Below are positions 34,060 through 43,165 of a DNA stretch of 64,000 nucleotides, piece by piece (position 1 is the first letter of the stretch; each line of letters begins with the position of its first letter). Source of the stretch: Propionibacteriaceae bacterium P6A17 (lineage in GTDB: Bacteria > Actinomycetota > Actinomycetes > Propionibacteriales > Propionibacteriaceae); the NCBI GenBank assembly GCA_000619965.1, contig JHVD01000008.1, forward strand, positions 62,001 through 126,000, written 5' to 3'. The notes beneath the pieces were generated by a model, which was not told where the DNA came from, ran no database searches, and saw only the letters and a program-made list of their open reading frames with translations. The position numbers and the translations under genes are program-made.

Positions 34060-34072
34060 AAGATGCAGGACC

Positions 34073-35044
34073 TCACGCGTCCATGAGCCGGATCACGCTG
34101 CGGGCGGTGACGTCGTCGCACACCAGATGCGTCACGCAGCCCGAGCGCAGCGCGGCCAGCAGCGCCACCGCCCGACTCGGATCCCCGACGACGCACAGCC
34201 TCGACGGCACGTTGCGCAGGTCCTGGGGGGTGGGGCCGCTGGCGCGGGCGTTGAGTTCGATGCCCTTGTACGTGCCGTCGGCGCGCAGCAGCACCGTGCA
34301 CACGTCGCCGACGGCGCCCTGGGACAGCGCGCGCGCCAGATCCGGCGGGTCGATGTGCCCGGCCGCGTACACGTGCGACGGCATGCGCGCCCCCGGGTAG
34401 CCCACGCCGAAGATCGCGACGTCGAGCTCGCGGATCCGCCGCAGCACGGCCAGCACCGACCGCTCCCGCCACATCGCCTCCCTCGTCGCGGCATGGTCGA
34501 AGAACGTCGGGACGGGGAACGGGATGATGGTCGCGGCGCCGAAGGCCGAGGCGTAGGTCTGCAGCAGGGAGCCGATGTAGGGCGTGGCCGGATCCGAGGC
34601 GTGCGCCGCGCCGTTCATCTGGACGATCTGCACCCCGGAGCGGCCTCGCGGGGCCAGAGAACGGGCCACCTGGCCCGTGGTGACGCCCCACGCGATGCCC
34701 AGATTCGTGCCGTCGACGACGAGCGAGTCCAGGACGACGGCAGCCTCCGCGGCGACGGCGCGCAGGCGGTCGGCGGCAGAGGTGGTGCTGGGCACGGGCA
34801 CCAGGTGCACGCGGATGTCGAACGCGTCGGCGATGCGGTGGGCCGTGGGGGAGTCCGCGCCGGGCGGCTCGGCCAGCGTGATGCGCACCACGCCGGTCTC
34901 GCGGGCGCGGGCCAGCAGTCGTGAGACCGTCGGTCGGGAAACCCCCAGCTCCTGGGCGATCGTCTCCATCGTCGCGCCATCCATGTAGTGACGCCGTGCG
35001 GCGACGTAGATGAGCGCATCCCGTGGCTCTTCGACCACGTGCAT
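34073..35044 (-). CDS. SorC/DeoR-type sugar-binding transcriptional regulator
   Basis: A 323-aa regulator with an N-terminal helix-turn-helix (about 20-45, MDGATMETIAQELGVSRPTV, continuing SRLLARARETG) and a C-terminal phosphosugar-binding domain (about 60-315, SLVVDGTNLGIAWGVTTGQVAR and VAIFGVGYPGARMPSH). The ATG at 35044 is preferred over the adjacent GTG 35047 because GAGG is 7 nt upstream of it. Its place directly upstream of glpABC-glpFK suggests it controls glycerol genes, perhaps with glycerol 3-phosphate as effector; this is inference. Confidence 0.88.
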   Translation of the reverse strand: MHVVEEPRDALIYVAARRHYMDGATMETIAQELGVSRPTVSRLLARARETGVVRITLAEPPGADSPTAHRIADAFDIRVHLVPVPSTTSAADRLRAVAAEAAVVLDSLVVDGTNLGIAWGVTTGQVARSLAPRGRSGVQIVQMNGAAHASDPATPYIGSLLQTYASAFGAATIIPFPVPTFFDHAATREAMWRERSVLAVLRRIRELDVAIFGVGYPGARMPSHVYAAGHIDPPDLARALSQGAVGDVCTVLLRADGTYKGIELNARASGPTPQDLRNVPSRLCVVGDPSRAVALLAALRSGCVTHLVCDDVTARSVIRLMDA

Positions 35045-35118
35045 CACCCTTCCTCAATCCCTGCCCCGGTCGGGGTCGAATCTAACACGGTGATCGGGGG
35101 TGTGGGGAGGACGTTGGG

Positions 35119-35124
35119 TAGGAT
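35119..35124 (+). promoter_or_regulatory. -10-like TAGGAT before ftsY
   Basis: TAGGAT ends 7 nt before the ftsY GTG at 35132. Leaderless-type, though the AGGA could also act as a weak ribosome site. Confidence 0.4.
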
Positions 35125-35131
35125 CACGGAC

Positions 35132-36373
35132 GTGATTTTGCTGAGCATTGACCAGGTCATCTTCTGGGTCGTCGTGGGCCTCGTGGGCGCGGCCATCATC
35201 GTCGCGAGCGTCGTCGTCGCGCGCGACAACCGTCGGGCGAAGCTCGAGGCCCCCTCCGAGGTGGCCCTCGAGGCGCCGACGGACGAGGCCGAGGCGGAGG
35301 CCGACGAGGAGCCCTCGTCGGCGCCCACGCCGGCACCCGACGAGGCCGAGCCCGTCGTCGAGGCGCCGCTTCCCACGGCCGAGCCGGAGGACCAGGAGGT
35401 GCCTGCGGAGACCCCCGCAGAGGTGCCGGCGGTGGCGGTGGAGGCGCCCGAGGCCCCGCGGTCTCGACTCGCGCGTCTGCGTCGGCGCCTCGCCTCGTCC
35501 AACAATGCGCTGGCCCGGGCCCTCGCGGACTTGCTGTCGGTGGAGCGTCTCGACGAGGAGGTCTGGGACGACTTCGAGATGACGCTCATCACGTCGGATC
35601 TGGGCGTGGGGCCCACCACCGAGCTCACCACCGCGCTGCGCCAGCGGTTGGCCGTCGACGGCGAGTCCGACCCGGCCAAGGCGAAGGAGGTGCTGCGTCA
35701 GGAGCTCGTGAAGCTCGTCGATCCGAGCCTCGACCGGTCGCTGCGCCTCGACAAGGACGGCGACCTGCCGGCGGTCGTGCTCGTCGTCGGCGTCAACGGC
35801 ACCGGCAAGACCACCACGGTCGGCAAGCTCGCCCGCGTGCTCGTCGCAGAGGGCAAGAGCGTCGTGTTGGGCGCCGCGGACACCTTCCGCGCCGCGGCGG
35901 CCGAACAGCTCGCCACCTGGGGTGAGCGCGTCGGGGTCGAGACGGTCCGCAGCCACGAGGGCGCCGACCCGGCGTCCGTCGCCTACGACGCCGTCTCCCG
36001 CGGCGCCGAGGTGGGGGCCGACGTCGTCATCGTCGACACCGCGGGCCGCCTGCACACCAAGACCGGCCTCATGGACGAGCTGGGCAAGGTGAAGCGCGTC
36101 ATCGAGAAGAAAGCGAAGGTCACCGAGGTGCTGCTGGTCATCGACGCGACCACCGGGCAGAACGGGCTCACCCAGGCGCGCATCTTCTCCGACGTCGTGG
36201 ACGTCACCGGTCTCGTGCTCACGAAGCTCGACGGCTCGGCCAAGGGCGGCATCGTCGTGCAAGTCCAGCGCGAGCTCGGCGTGCCCGTGAAGCTCATCGG
36301 GCTCGGCGAGGGCGTCGACGATCTCGCGCCCTTCGACACCGACGGGTTCGTCGCCGGCCTCCTCGGCGAGTGA
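35132..36373 (+). CDS. ftsY: Signal recognition particle receptor FtsY
   Basis: GTPase receptor that docks SRP-ribosome complexes at the membrane. It is 413 aa: an N-terminal membrane helix (about 8-28, VIFWVVVGLVGAAIIVASVV), an acidic Glu/Pro/Ala linker (about 35-110), an N domain, and the G domain with G1 GVNGTGKTT (about 220-228), DTAGRLHTK and TKLDGSAKGG. The GTG at 35132 keeps the membrane helix at the very N-terminus; the earlier in-frame start would fall in the regulator gene. Confidence 0.96.
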   Translation: MILLSIDQVIFWVVVGLVGAAIIVASVVVARDNRRAKLEAPSEVALEAPTDEAEAEADEEPSSAPTPAPDEAEPVVEAPLPTAEPEDQEVPAETPAEVPAVAVEAPEAPRSRLARLRRRLASSNNALARALADLLSVERLDEEVWDDFEMTLITSDLGVGPTTELTTALRQRLAVDGESDPAKAKEVLRQELVKLVDPSLDRSLRLDKDGDLPAVVLVVGVNGTGKTTTVGKLARVLVAEGKSVVLGAADTFRAAAAEQLATWGERVGVETVRSHEGADPASVAYDAVSRGAEVGADVVIVDTAGRLHTKTGLMDELGKVKRVIEKKAKVTEVLLVIDATTGQNGLTQARIFSDVVDVTGLVLTKLDGSAKGGIVVQVQRELGVPVKLIGLGEGVDDLAPFDTDGFVAGLLGE

Positions 36374-36454
36374 CCCGGCCGCCGTCGACGATCGGGGACC
36401 GCCCACCAACGGGTATCCTTGCGAGGGTTACCCGAATCTCGAAGGACTCTCCTG

Positions 36455-38023
36455 GTGTTTGACACGCTCCAAGACCGTTTGGCCGACGTCTTCAAGGGCC
36501 TCCGTTCCAAGGGCCGCCTGAGCGAGGCGGACGTCGATGCGACGATGCGCGAGATTCGCATCGCGCTGCTCGAGGCCGACGTCAACCTCGGCGTCGTCAA
36601 GGAGTTTGTCGCCGCGGTGAAGGCGCGGCTGGTGGGGCTCGAGGTGTCGAAGGCGCTCAACCCCACGCAGCAGATCGTCAAGGCCGTCAACGAGGAGCTC
36701 ATCGCCATTCTCGGCGGCGACGCGCGGCTGATCCGCTTCGCCAAGCAGCCGCCGACGGTCATCATGCTCGCGGGCCTCCAGGGCGCGGGCAAGACGACGC
36801 TCGCGGGCAAGCTCGCGCTGTGGCTGAAGTCGAACAGCCACTCGCCGCTGTTGGTCGCCGCGGACCTCCAACGGCCCAACGCCGTCAACCAGCTCCAGAT
36901 CGTCGGCGAGCGCGCCGGCGTCCACGTGTTCGCGCCCGAGCCGGGCAACGGCGTCGGCGATCCGGTGGAGGTGGCCCGACAGTCGATCGCGCACGCCAGA
37001 CAGAAGCTCTACGACGTCGTCATCGTCGACACCGCGGGCCGGCTCGGCGTCGATGCCGAACTCATGCAGCAGGCGGCCGACATCAAGGCCGCAGTCGACC
37101 CGCACGAGACGCTGTTCGTCGTCGACGCCATGATCGGCCAGGACGCCGTGAACACGGCGAAGGCCTTCGACGAGGGAGTCGGCGTCGACGGCGTCGTGCT
37201 GACGAAGCTCGACGGTGACGCGCGCGGTGGTGCGGCGCTGTCGATCGCCCGCGTGCTCGGCAAGCCGATCATGTTCGCCTCCAACGGCGAGAAGCTGCAG
37301 GACTTCGACGTCTTCCACCCCGACCGCATGGCCAGCCGCATCCTCGGCATGGGCGACATGCTGACGCTCATCGAGCAGGCGGAGAAGACCTTCGACGCCG
37401 AGCAGTCGCGTGCTGCGGCCGAGAAGCTGCTGGGCGGCAAGGCGAAGTTCGGGCTCGACGACTTCCTCGGGCAGATGCGTCAGTTGCGCAAGATGGGCCC
37501 GCTGTCGAAGATCCTCGGCATGCTGCCAGGCGCAGGCCAGTTCAAGGACGCCATCAACGAGATCGACGAGCGCGAGATCGACCGCATCGAGGCCATCATT
37601 TGCTCGATGACGCCGAAGGAGCGCGACGACGTCTCGATCCTCAACGGCTCCCGTCGCGCCCGCATCGCCAAGGGCGCCGGCGTCGAGGTCTCTGCGGTGA
37701 ACAACCTCGTCAACCGTTTCGTCGAGGCGCGCAAGGTGATGGAGCAGATGGCCAGCGGCGGCGGTTTGCCCGGGATGGGCGGCCTGCCCGGCATGGGTGG
37801 TCTGCCCGGGATGGGCGGCGGACGCCGGCCCCAGACGAAGCAGGCGAAGAAGAAGGCCAAGCGGGGCAAGGGGGTCTCGGGCAACCCGGCGAAGCGTGCG
37901 CAGCAGGAGCTTGCCAGGGCCCAGGGGGCCGACCGTCAGGCGCCGGCGATGCCGCAGAGCATGGACGAATTCGAACTGCCGGAGGACCTGAAGAAGATGC
38001 TCGGCGACCAGGGGCTGCGCTGA
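36455..38023 (+). CDS. ffh: Signal recognition particle protein Ffh
   Basis: SRP54-type GTPase that binds signal peptides and 4.5S RNA. It is 522 aa: N domain (1-90), G domain with GLQGAGKTT (107-115), DTAGRLGVD and TKLDGDARGG, and the methionine-rich M domain (about 310-450). The tail has a threefold GLPGMG repeat (about 434-452) and a Lys-rich segment (KQAKKKAKRGKG). GTG 36455 follows AAGGAC; it encodes VFDTLQDRLADVFK, the family start. Confidence 0.97.
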   Translation: MFDTLQDRLADVFKGLRSKGRLSEADVDATMREIRIALLEADVNLGVVKEFVAAVKARLVGLEVSKALNPTQQIVKAVNEELIAILGGDARLIRFAKQPPTVIMLAGLQGAGKTTLAGKLALWLKSNSHSPLLVAADLQRPNAVNQLQIVGERAGVHVFAPEPGNGVGDPVEVARQSIAHARQKLYDVVIVDTAGRLGVDAELMQQAADIKAAVDPHETLFVVDAMIGQDAVNTAKAFDEGVGVDGVVLTKLDGDARGGAALSIARVLGKPIMFASNGEKLQDFDVFHPDRMASRILGMGDMLTLIEQAEKTFDAEQSRAAAEKLLGGKAKFGLDDFLGQMRQLRKMGPLSKILGMLPGAGQFKDAINEIDEREIDRIEAIICSMTPKERDDVSILNGSRRARIAKGAGVEVSAVNNLVNRFVEARKVMEQMASGGGLPGMGGLPGMGGLPGMGGGRRPQTKQAKKKAKRGKGVSGNPAKRAQQELARAQGADRQAPAMPQSMDEFELPEDLKKMLGDQGLR

Positions 38024-38237
38024 GGCCCACCCCGGCAGGGAGGACCGCGGTCAGCCACGGCGGAGGGCCGCTGCGACGTCAGGGGCCGACTGCGCCGGGA
38101 TTGGTCGGCACTCGTGCGGGCGTGTCCCTGCCGCGTTGGCCCGGGCCGCGCAGACGAGGAACGGGCGCCCGATCCCGCTGGGGCAGGTGGCCGCTGAACC
38201 CGTCTGGTCGCACGGGCGGACGGGTAGACTCCGGTCC
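38024..38237 (+). promoter_or_regulatory. Intergenic ffh-amidohydrolase with leaderless-type promoter
   Basis: No gene seen in 214 bp. TAGACT (38225-38230) ends 7 nt before the amidohydrolase ATG. A 10-bp palindrome GACCGCGGTC lies just after ffh; no convincing terminator was found. Confidence 0.4.
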
Positions 38238-39317
38238 ATGACTTCCGCACTGCACCTGAACGCCGTCGTCCTGCCGGGCAGTGAGCCGACCGACCTCTGG
38301 ATCGTCGACGGCGTCGTCACGCATGAACCGGTGGCGGGCGCGGAGACGCTCGTCACCGGAGCCTTCGTCCTGCCGGGCCTCGTCGACGCGCACTGCCACA
38401 TCGGTCTGGGCGTCGAAGGTGGCGTCGACGACGACACCGCACGCGCGCAGGCGGCCGCAGACGTCGCCGTCGGCGTCATGCTCGTGCGGGACTGCGGCGT
38501 GCCGCGTGACACGCGCTTCCTCGCCGAGGAGCGCAACGCGCCGCGGATCGTGCACGCAGGGCGGCACGTCGCGCGCAGTCGCCGCTACATCCGCCATGCC
38601 GCAGCCGAGGTGGAGCCGGAGGGGCTCGTCGAGGAGGTGCGCCGGCAGGCGCGAGCCGGCGACGGCTGGGTCAAGCTGGTCGGTGACTGGATCGACCGTT
38701 CGGTGGGGGACCTCGCGCCGAGCTTCCCTGCGGAAGTGGTGCGCGAGGCCATCGCCGTCGCCCACGACGAGGGGGCCCGCGTCACCGCGCACTGCTTCGG
38801 GGAACAGTCTGTGGCGGAGATCATCGAGGCCGGGGTCGACTGCATCGAACACGGCACGGGGCTCGACGACGAACACATCGCGATGATGGCCGAGCGGCAG
38901 GTGGCGCTCGTGCCGACGCTCATCAACCTGGCCAACTTCCCCGTCTACGCGCAGCAGGGTGCCGCGAAGTTCCCGCGGTACTCCGCCCACATGCTCGATC
39001 TGCACGCTCGACGTCACGAAACCATCGGCAAGGCGGTCGAGGCCGGCGTGCCCGTCTACTCGGGCACCGACGCGGGTACCGTCATCAAGCACGGTCGTAC
39101 GATCGACGAGATCGAGGAGCTGGCGCGCGTCGGCGGCGTCGAGTTCGCCCTCGGCGCCGCGAGCTGGCGGGCCCGCACGTGGCTCGGTGCCGACAACCTG
39201 AGCGAGGGCGCGAGCGCGGACCTCGTCGTCTACGCCGACGACCCGCGCCGGGACCTTTCCACCCTGCACAGACCCACCCACCGAATCCTCCGAGGAGTGT
39301 TGCTGACCGATGACTGA
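38238..39317 (+). CDS. Amidohydrolase-superfamily metal-dependent hydrolase
   Basis: A 359-aa TIM-barrel hydrolase. Metal-site pattern: H52 and H54 in LPGLVDAHCHIG, a Lys in WVKLVGDW, His in VTAHCFG and in CIEHGTG, and Asp in YSGTDAG. It resembles imidazolonepropionase-like or prolidase-type amidohydrolases. M. tuberculosis has, as recalled, a comparable gene next to ffh (Rv2915c). The substrate is unknown. sppA overlaps its end by 8 bp. Confidence 0.85.
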   Translation: MTSALHLNAVVLPGSEPTDLWIVDGVVTHEPVAGAETLVTGAFVLPGLVDAHCHIGLGVEGGVDDDTARAQAAADVAVGVMLVRDCGVPRDTRFLAEERNAPRIVHAGRHVARSRRYIRHAAAEVEPEGLVEEVRRQARAGDGWVKLVGDWIDRSVGDLAPSFPAEVVREAIAVAHDEGARVTAHCFGEQSVAEIIEAGVDCIEHGTGLDDEHIAMMAERQVALVPTLINLANFPVYAQQGAAKFPRYSAHMLDLHARRHETIGKAVEAGVPVYSGTDAGTVIKHGRTIDEIEELARVGGVEFALGAASWRARTWLGADNLSEGASADLVVYADDPRRDLSTLHRPTHRILRGVLLTDD

Positions 39318-40530
39318 CGACCAGACCACCCCCAGCCCGGACGAATCCCGCGACGAGGCGCGCCCCGCGCGTCCCGACCACGTTCCCCCGACGCCGATGC
39401 CTCCCTCGGTGCCGGCAGGCTACGCGCTGCGCCCGGAGCGCAAGTCCGGCGGCTTCGGCCGTGGATTCGGCACGGGCCTCGGCTTCGCACTCGGTGCCGG
39501 GGCGGTCGTCGTCGCTGGCTCGGTGCTCTCGCTCATCCTCATGGTCGTGTCGGCGGCGTCGCTGGCCGGAGGCGCAGCCCCCGGCGCGTCGACGGCGCTG
39601 TCCACCGTGTGGGGCGACGCGGGCGCGAAGCATTCGCTGCGTGCGATCCCGATCCAGGGCGCCATCATGGCCGACGCCTCCGACGGCTCGGTGCTCGCCG
39701 GCGGCACGTACGGCTACGAGGTTGCCGACACGATCCGCGGCCTCGACAAGGAGGACGCGGCCGGCATCGTCCTGCTCGTCAACACGCCGGGCGGCTCCGT
39801 CGTCGGTTCGGCCGCCATCGCCGACGCGGTCACCGACTATCAGCAGCGCACCGGCCAGAAGGTGCTGGTCCACATCTCCTCGATGTCCGCCTCGGGCGGG
39901 GTGTACTCGACGTCGAGCGCCGACGAGATCTGGGCCGACGAGGGCTCGCTCGTCGGTTCGATCGGCGTCATCTCGGGTCCGTTCCAGCGGTACACCAACG
40001 TCACCCGCATCGGTGACACCCTCTTCTCGGCCGGCGTCGAGGCCGAGCGCATCGAACAGGAGTACCTCGCGGCCGGCCGCGGCAAGGCCTTCGGTGACCC
40101 CTTCAACGACATGGATCCCGAGTCGCGGAAGCAGTGGATCGAGATGATCAACGCCTCCTACGACCAGTTCGTGGCCCGCATGGTACAGGGGAGGGGCATG
40201 GACGAGCAGACCATCCGCAACGAGATGGGCGCCGGAATCTTCGACACCGCCAAGGCCAAGGAGTACAAGCTCATCGACGGGGTGTCCGGACGCGACGCGT
40301 TCTTCCGCCACGCCGCCGAGGCCGCGGGTCTCGACCCGGAGGACACGAAGGTGGAGCAGTTCACGCAGGATGCGGGACTGCTCGGCCAGATCCTCGGCGT
40401 CGAACGCACCTACGGCCAGGCCCCCGCGGCAGTGCAGGGGGAGGGCGTCACCCCGTCGCTCAGCCAGTCCATCTGCGGGGCGCAGGCCATCGTCGCGCTC
40501 CATGGGCCCAAGGCGGCGCTCTGCGGCTGA
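39310..40530 (+). CDS. sppA: S49-family signal peptide peptidase-like protease
   Basis: A 406-aa membrane protease that probably degrades remnant signal peptides. It has a Pro-rich cytoplasmic N-terminus, a membrane helix (about 58-85), and a ClpP-like domain with LVNTPGGSVVGS and the nucleophile S195 in SSMSASGGVY. A Lys general base is likely within EYLAAGRGKAFGDPF. It is a single-domain SppA of Bacillus type. It is coupled to the amidohydrolase, which hints at peptide salvage. Confidence 0.9.
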   Translation: MTDDQTTPSPDESRDEARPARPDHVPPTPMPPSVPAGYALRPERKSGGFGRGFGTGLGFALGAGAVVVAGSVLSLILMVVSAASLAGGAAPGASTALSTVWGDAGAKHSLRAIPIQGAIMADASDGSVLAGGTYGYEVADTIRGLDKEDAAGIVLLVNTPGGSVVGSAAIADAVTDYQQRTGQKVLVHISSMSASGGVYSTSSADEIWADEGSLVGSIGVISGPFQRYTNVTRIGDTLFSAGVEAERIEQEYLAAGRGKAFGDPFNDMDPESRKQWIEMINASYDQFVARMVQGRGMDEQTIRNEMGAGIFDTAKAKEYKLIDGVSGRDAFFRHAAEAAGLDPEDTKVEQFTQDAGLLGQILGVERTYGQAPAAVQGEGVTPSLSQSICGAQAIVALHGPKAALCG

Positions 40531-40547
40531 CCGTCGGGCCCCGACGG
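40531..40547 (+). terminator. Short hairpin after sppA
   Basis: CCGTCGG (40531-40537) pairs with CCGACGG (40541-40547), loop GCC, starting at the first base after the sppA stop. Confidence 0.45.
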
Positions 40548-40551
40548 CACA

Positions 40552-40588
40552 CGGCTGGGGCGGGCGAGCGGACGCTCAGCCCCAGCCG
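40552..40588. terminator. Bidirectional terminator sppA / zincin gene
   Basis: CGGCTGGGG (40552-40560) pairs with CCCCAGCCG (40580-40588), with inner GAGC/GCTC. It overlaps the last codons of the convergent gene. Confidence 0.55.
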
Positions 40589-40944
40589 AGCTCGTGGAGG
40601 CGGTCCTCCTCGATGCCGTGGTAGTGGCCGAGCTCGTGCACGAGTGTGATGGCGATCTCCTCGTACAGCTCGTCCTCGTCGGCGCAGAGCCGCGTCAGCG
40701 GCCCCTTGAACAGGACGATCCGGTCGGGCAGTTGCCCGAAATAGGTGCTGTCCCGCTCGGTGAGGGAGAATCCCTCATAGACGCCGAGCAGCTCCGTGCC
40801 GTCCTCCGGCTCGTCCTCGACGACGAAGATCAGGTTGTCGATGTTCTCGAGCAGCGCCTCGGGGATCTCCTCGAAGGCCTCCTCGACCAGGGCATCGAAC
40901 TCCTCGTCGGAGATCTCCAGGGCTGGGGATGCGTCGTCGGCCAT
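40576..40944 (-). CDS. Zincin-family metallopeptidase
   Basis: A 122-aa protein of the PF06262 zincin-like family. The zinc motif HELGHYHG has H103, E104 and H107, with the conserved Gly110 of HExxHxxG. The N-terminal third is very acidic. The physiological substrate is unknown. TAGGCT ends 6 nt before the ATG and there is no ribosome site. It is divergent from rpsP. Confidence 0.88.
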   Translation of the reverse strand: MADDASPALEISDEEFDALVEEAFEEIPEALLENIDNLIFVVEDEPEDGTELLGVYEGFSLTERDSTYFGQLPDRIVLFKGPLTRLCADEDELYEEIAITLVHELGHYHGIEEDRLHELGWG

Positions 40945-40950
40945 GCGGAG

Positions 40951-40956
40951 AGCCTA
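40951..40956 (-). promoter_or_regulatory. -10-like TAGGCT before the zincin gene
   Basis: AGCCTA on the plus strand, 6 nt upstream of the minus-strand ATG at 40942-40944. Leaderless-type. Confidence 0.45.
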
Positions 40957-40990
40957 CCTCGAGCCATTTCGCGAACCCGGCGGGTTCTGG

Positions 40991-41123
40991 CACAATGTCC
41001 GATGCACCTTTTTGTCCGGAGCCCTCTCTCTTCCGGGCGGGAGGCCCACAGGTTTGCAGGAGTTGCGTGCCCCACACGCAAGGCCTGCCGCCCCGAACTG
41101 CAACACCAAGGAGTACCACAACA
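40991..41123 (+). promoter_or_regulatory. rpsP promoter and structured leader
   Basis: CACAAT (40991-40996) is a likely -10 box. The leader folds into a two-part hairpin at 41056-41088: GCAGG/CCTGC outside and TTGCGTG/CACGCAA inside with loop CCCCA, ending about 20 nt before the AAGGAG site. It could be an autoregulatory leader of the S16 operon. Confidence 0.45.
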
Positions 41124-41582
41124 GTGGCAACCAAGATTCGTCTCAAGCGCATGGGCAAGATCCGTTCGCCCCACTACCGCATCGTCGTCATGGATTCGCG
41201 TCGCAAGCGCGACGGCCAGGCGATCGAGGAGATCGGCATCTACCACCCGAAGAACGATCCGTCGGTGATCCGTGTCAACTCGGAGCGCGCCCAGTACTGG
41301 CTCTCCGTCGGCGCGCAGCCCACCGAGGCCGTCGTCGCGATCTTCAAGCGCTCGGGCGACTGGCAGAAGTTCACCGGCGACGACTCCCCGTCGGGTATCG
41401 ACCCGCAGCCGGAGCGTCGCGACCGTGAGGCGGAGTTCGCCAAGGCCCTCGCCGAGGACGCCAGCGCCACCGCTCCCGCGATCACCAAGGCGCAGGAGAA
41501 GAAGGCCAAGGCCGAGGCCGAGGGCGCCGCCGAGGAGGCCGCCCAGGCTGACGAGGCCGCGGCCGACGGGGACGAGGCTTGA
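41124..41582 (+). CDS. rpsP: 30S ribosomal protein S16
   Basis: Small-subunit protein, 152 aa. [20 protein letters not shown] is the S16 start, and residues to about 85 form the core. The C-terminal 60 residues are an Ala/Glu/Lys-rich extension, common in actinobacteria. GTG 41124 follows AAGGAG. It begins the conserved rpsP-KH-rimM-trmD operon. Confidence 0.96.
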   Translation: MATKIRLKRMGKIRSPHYRIVVMDSRRKRDGQAIEEIGIYHPKNDPSVIRVNSERAQYWLSVGAQPTEAVVAIFKRSGDWQKFTGDDSPSGIDPQPERRDREAEFAKALAEDASATAPAITKAQEKKAKAEAEGAAEEAAQADEAAADGDEA

Positions 41583-41584
41583 GC

Positions 41585-41833
41585 ATGCTCGCCGAGGCGC
41601 TCGAACACCTCGTCGCGGGGATCGTCTCCAACCCCGATGACGTCACGGTGCGCGACAAGGACCTCCGCCGCGGGCGGCTGCTCGAGGTCCGCGTGCATCC
41701 TGACGACATCGGCAAGGTGATCGGTCGGCAGGGCCGCACGGCCCAGGCGTTGCGCACCGTCATCGGCGCGCTGGCCGGGCAGGAGCAGGTCCGCGTCGAC
41801 TTCGTCGACGTCGACCGCCCGCGCCGTCGCTGA
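41585..41833 (+). CDS. KH-domain RNA-binding protein (KhpA-like)
   Basis: An 82-aa single type II KH domain protein with the RNA-binding GxxG loop in VIGRQGRTAQALRTVI. Family members bind ribosomal or small RNAs; KhpA pairs with KhpB in Gram-positives. ATG 41585 is preferred over TTG 41579 because GAGG is 7 nt upstream of it. It overlaps rimM by one base. Confidence 0.92.
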   Translation: MLAEALEHLVAGIVSNPDDVTVRDKDLRRGRLLEVRVHPDDIGKVIGRQGRTAQALRTVIGALAGQEQVRVDFVDVDRPRRR

Positions 41834-42345
41834 TGCGCGTCGAGGTCGTCGTCGGGAAGGTCGGACGGGCCCACGGCATCCGCGGTGACGTCTTCATCGA
41901 CGTCATCACCGACGAGCCGGCGCGCAGGTTCGCTCGCGGTGCCACCGTCCGGCTCCACGACGGCACCACGCTTGAGGTGGCCTCCGTGCGTTCGCACGGG
42001 GGCCGCCTCGTCGTGTCCTTCGACGGGCTGCGCGACCGCACGTCCGTCGAGGCCCTGACCGGACGCGAGCTCCTCGCCGACGTGCCCTCCGACGAGCGAC
42101 CAAGCGGCCCGGAGGAATACTTCGACCGGCAGCTCGTCGGTCTCGAGGTGCGCGACGCCGCAGGGCACCCCGTCGGCACGCTCGTCGCCGTGCAGCACAT
42201 GCCGGCCCAGGACCTCCTCGTCGTCGATGTCGACGGCGAGGACCGGCTCGTCCCGTTCGTGGCGGCGCTCGTGCCGGTGGTCGACGTCGAGGCTGGGTAT
42301 TTGCAGCTCGCCGACGTCGGGGGGCTGCTGGAGGATCCCGCGTGA
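41833..42345 (+). CDS. rimM: Ribosome maturation factor RimM
   Basis: Binds S19 and helps assemble the 30S head. It is 170 aa. [19 protein letters not shown] is the RimM N-terminal beta barrel; the C-terminal PRC-barrel has [13 protein letters not shown] and [17 protein letters not shown]. It overlaps trmD by 4 bp (GTGA). Confidence 0.95.
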   Translation: MRVEVVVGKVGRAHGIRGDVFIDVITDEPARRFARGATVRLHDGTTLEVASVRSHGGRLVVSFDGLRDRTSVEALTGRELLADVPSDERPSGPEEYFDRQLVGLEVRDAAGHPVGTLVAVQHMPAQDLLVVDVDGEDRLVPFVAALVPVVDVEAGYLQLADVGGLLEDPA

Positions 42346-43052
42346 GGATCGACGTCATCTCCATCTTCCCCGACTACTTCGCCCCGCTGTCGCTCAGCCT
42401 GGTCGGCAAGGCGATCGCGCGCGGCGTCGTCGAGCTGGGCATCCACGACCTTCGACGGTGGACCCACGACCGTCATCACACCACCGACGACACCCCCTAC
42501 GGCGGAGGCGCGGGAATGGTGATGAAGCCCGAGCCCTGGGGGGAGGCGTTGGACGCCGTCGAGGCGCTGTCCCCGTCGCGTCCGACGATCGTCATCCCCA
42601 CGCCCGCGGGGGAGCCGTTCACGCAGGCCCGGGCCTACGAGCTGGCGGCGCGAGACCACCTCGTGTTTGCCTGCGGGCGCTACGAGGGTATCGACCAGCG
42701 CGTGATCGACCACTGCCACGACACGTATGACACGTTCGAGGTGAGCCTCGGCGACTACGTCCTCAATGGCGGCGAGGTGGCGGTCCTCGCGATCACCGAG
42801 GCAGTCGTGCGCCTCATCCCGGGGGTGATCGGCAATCCGGAGTCGCTGTTCGAGGAGAGTCACTCCGACGACAACGATCGGCTGCTCGAGTATCCCAACT
42901 ACACGAAGCCGCCGGTGTGGCGAGGCCGCGCGGTGCCCGAGATGTTGCTCTCCGGAAACCACGGAGCCATCGCCCAGTGGCGTCGTGAGCGCGCGCTGGA
43001 GCGCACCCGTGAACGCCGTCCTGACCTGCTGGCCGAGCGTCCGCCGTCGTGA
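42342..43052 (+). CDS. trmD: tRNA (guanine(37)-N1)-methyltransferase
   Basis: Methylates G37 of tRNAs, preventing frameshifting. It is 236 aa. SPOUT knot motifs are visible: [26 protein letters not shown] and [14 protein letters not shown]. The GTG start overlaps the rimM stop. It ends the rpsP operon; sdhCAB follows instead of rplS. Confidence 0.96.
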   Translation: MRIDVISIFPDYFAPLSLSLVGKAIARGVVELGIHDLRRWTHDRHHTTDDTPYGGGAGMVMKPEPWGEALDAVEALSPSRPTIVIPTPAGEPFTQARAYELAARDHLVFACGRYEGIDQRVIDHCHDTYDTFEVSLGDYVLNGGEVAVLAITEAVVRLIPGVIGNPESLFEESHSDDNDRLLEYPNYTKPPVWRGRAVPEMLLSGNHGAIAQWRRERALERTRERRPDLLAERPPS

Positions 43053-43165
43053 GGCCCATTTCGGCATATTGTCAACTACAGTGTGTCGAAAATTCCTAGT
43101 CGCGCCGAGAATCACGGGTTCGCGACAACACCGACCCCAACGGCACGGAACGCGCATTTCTTGGA

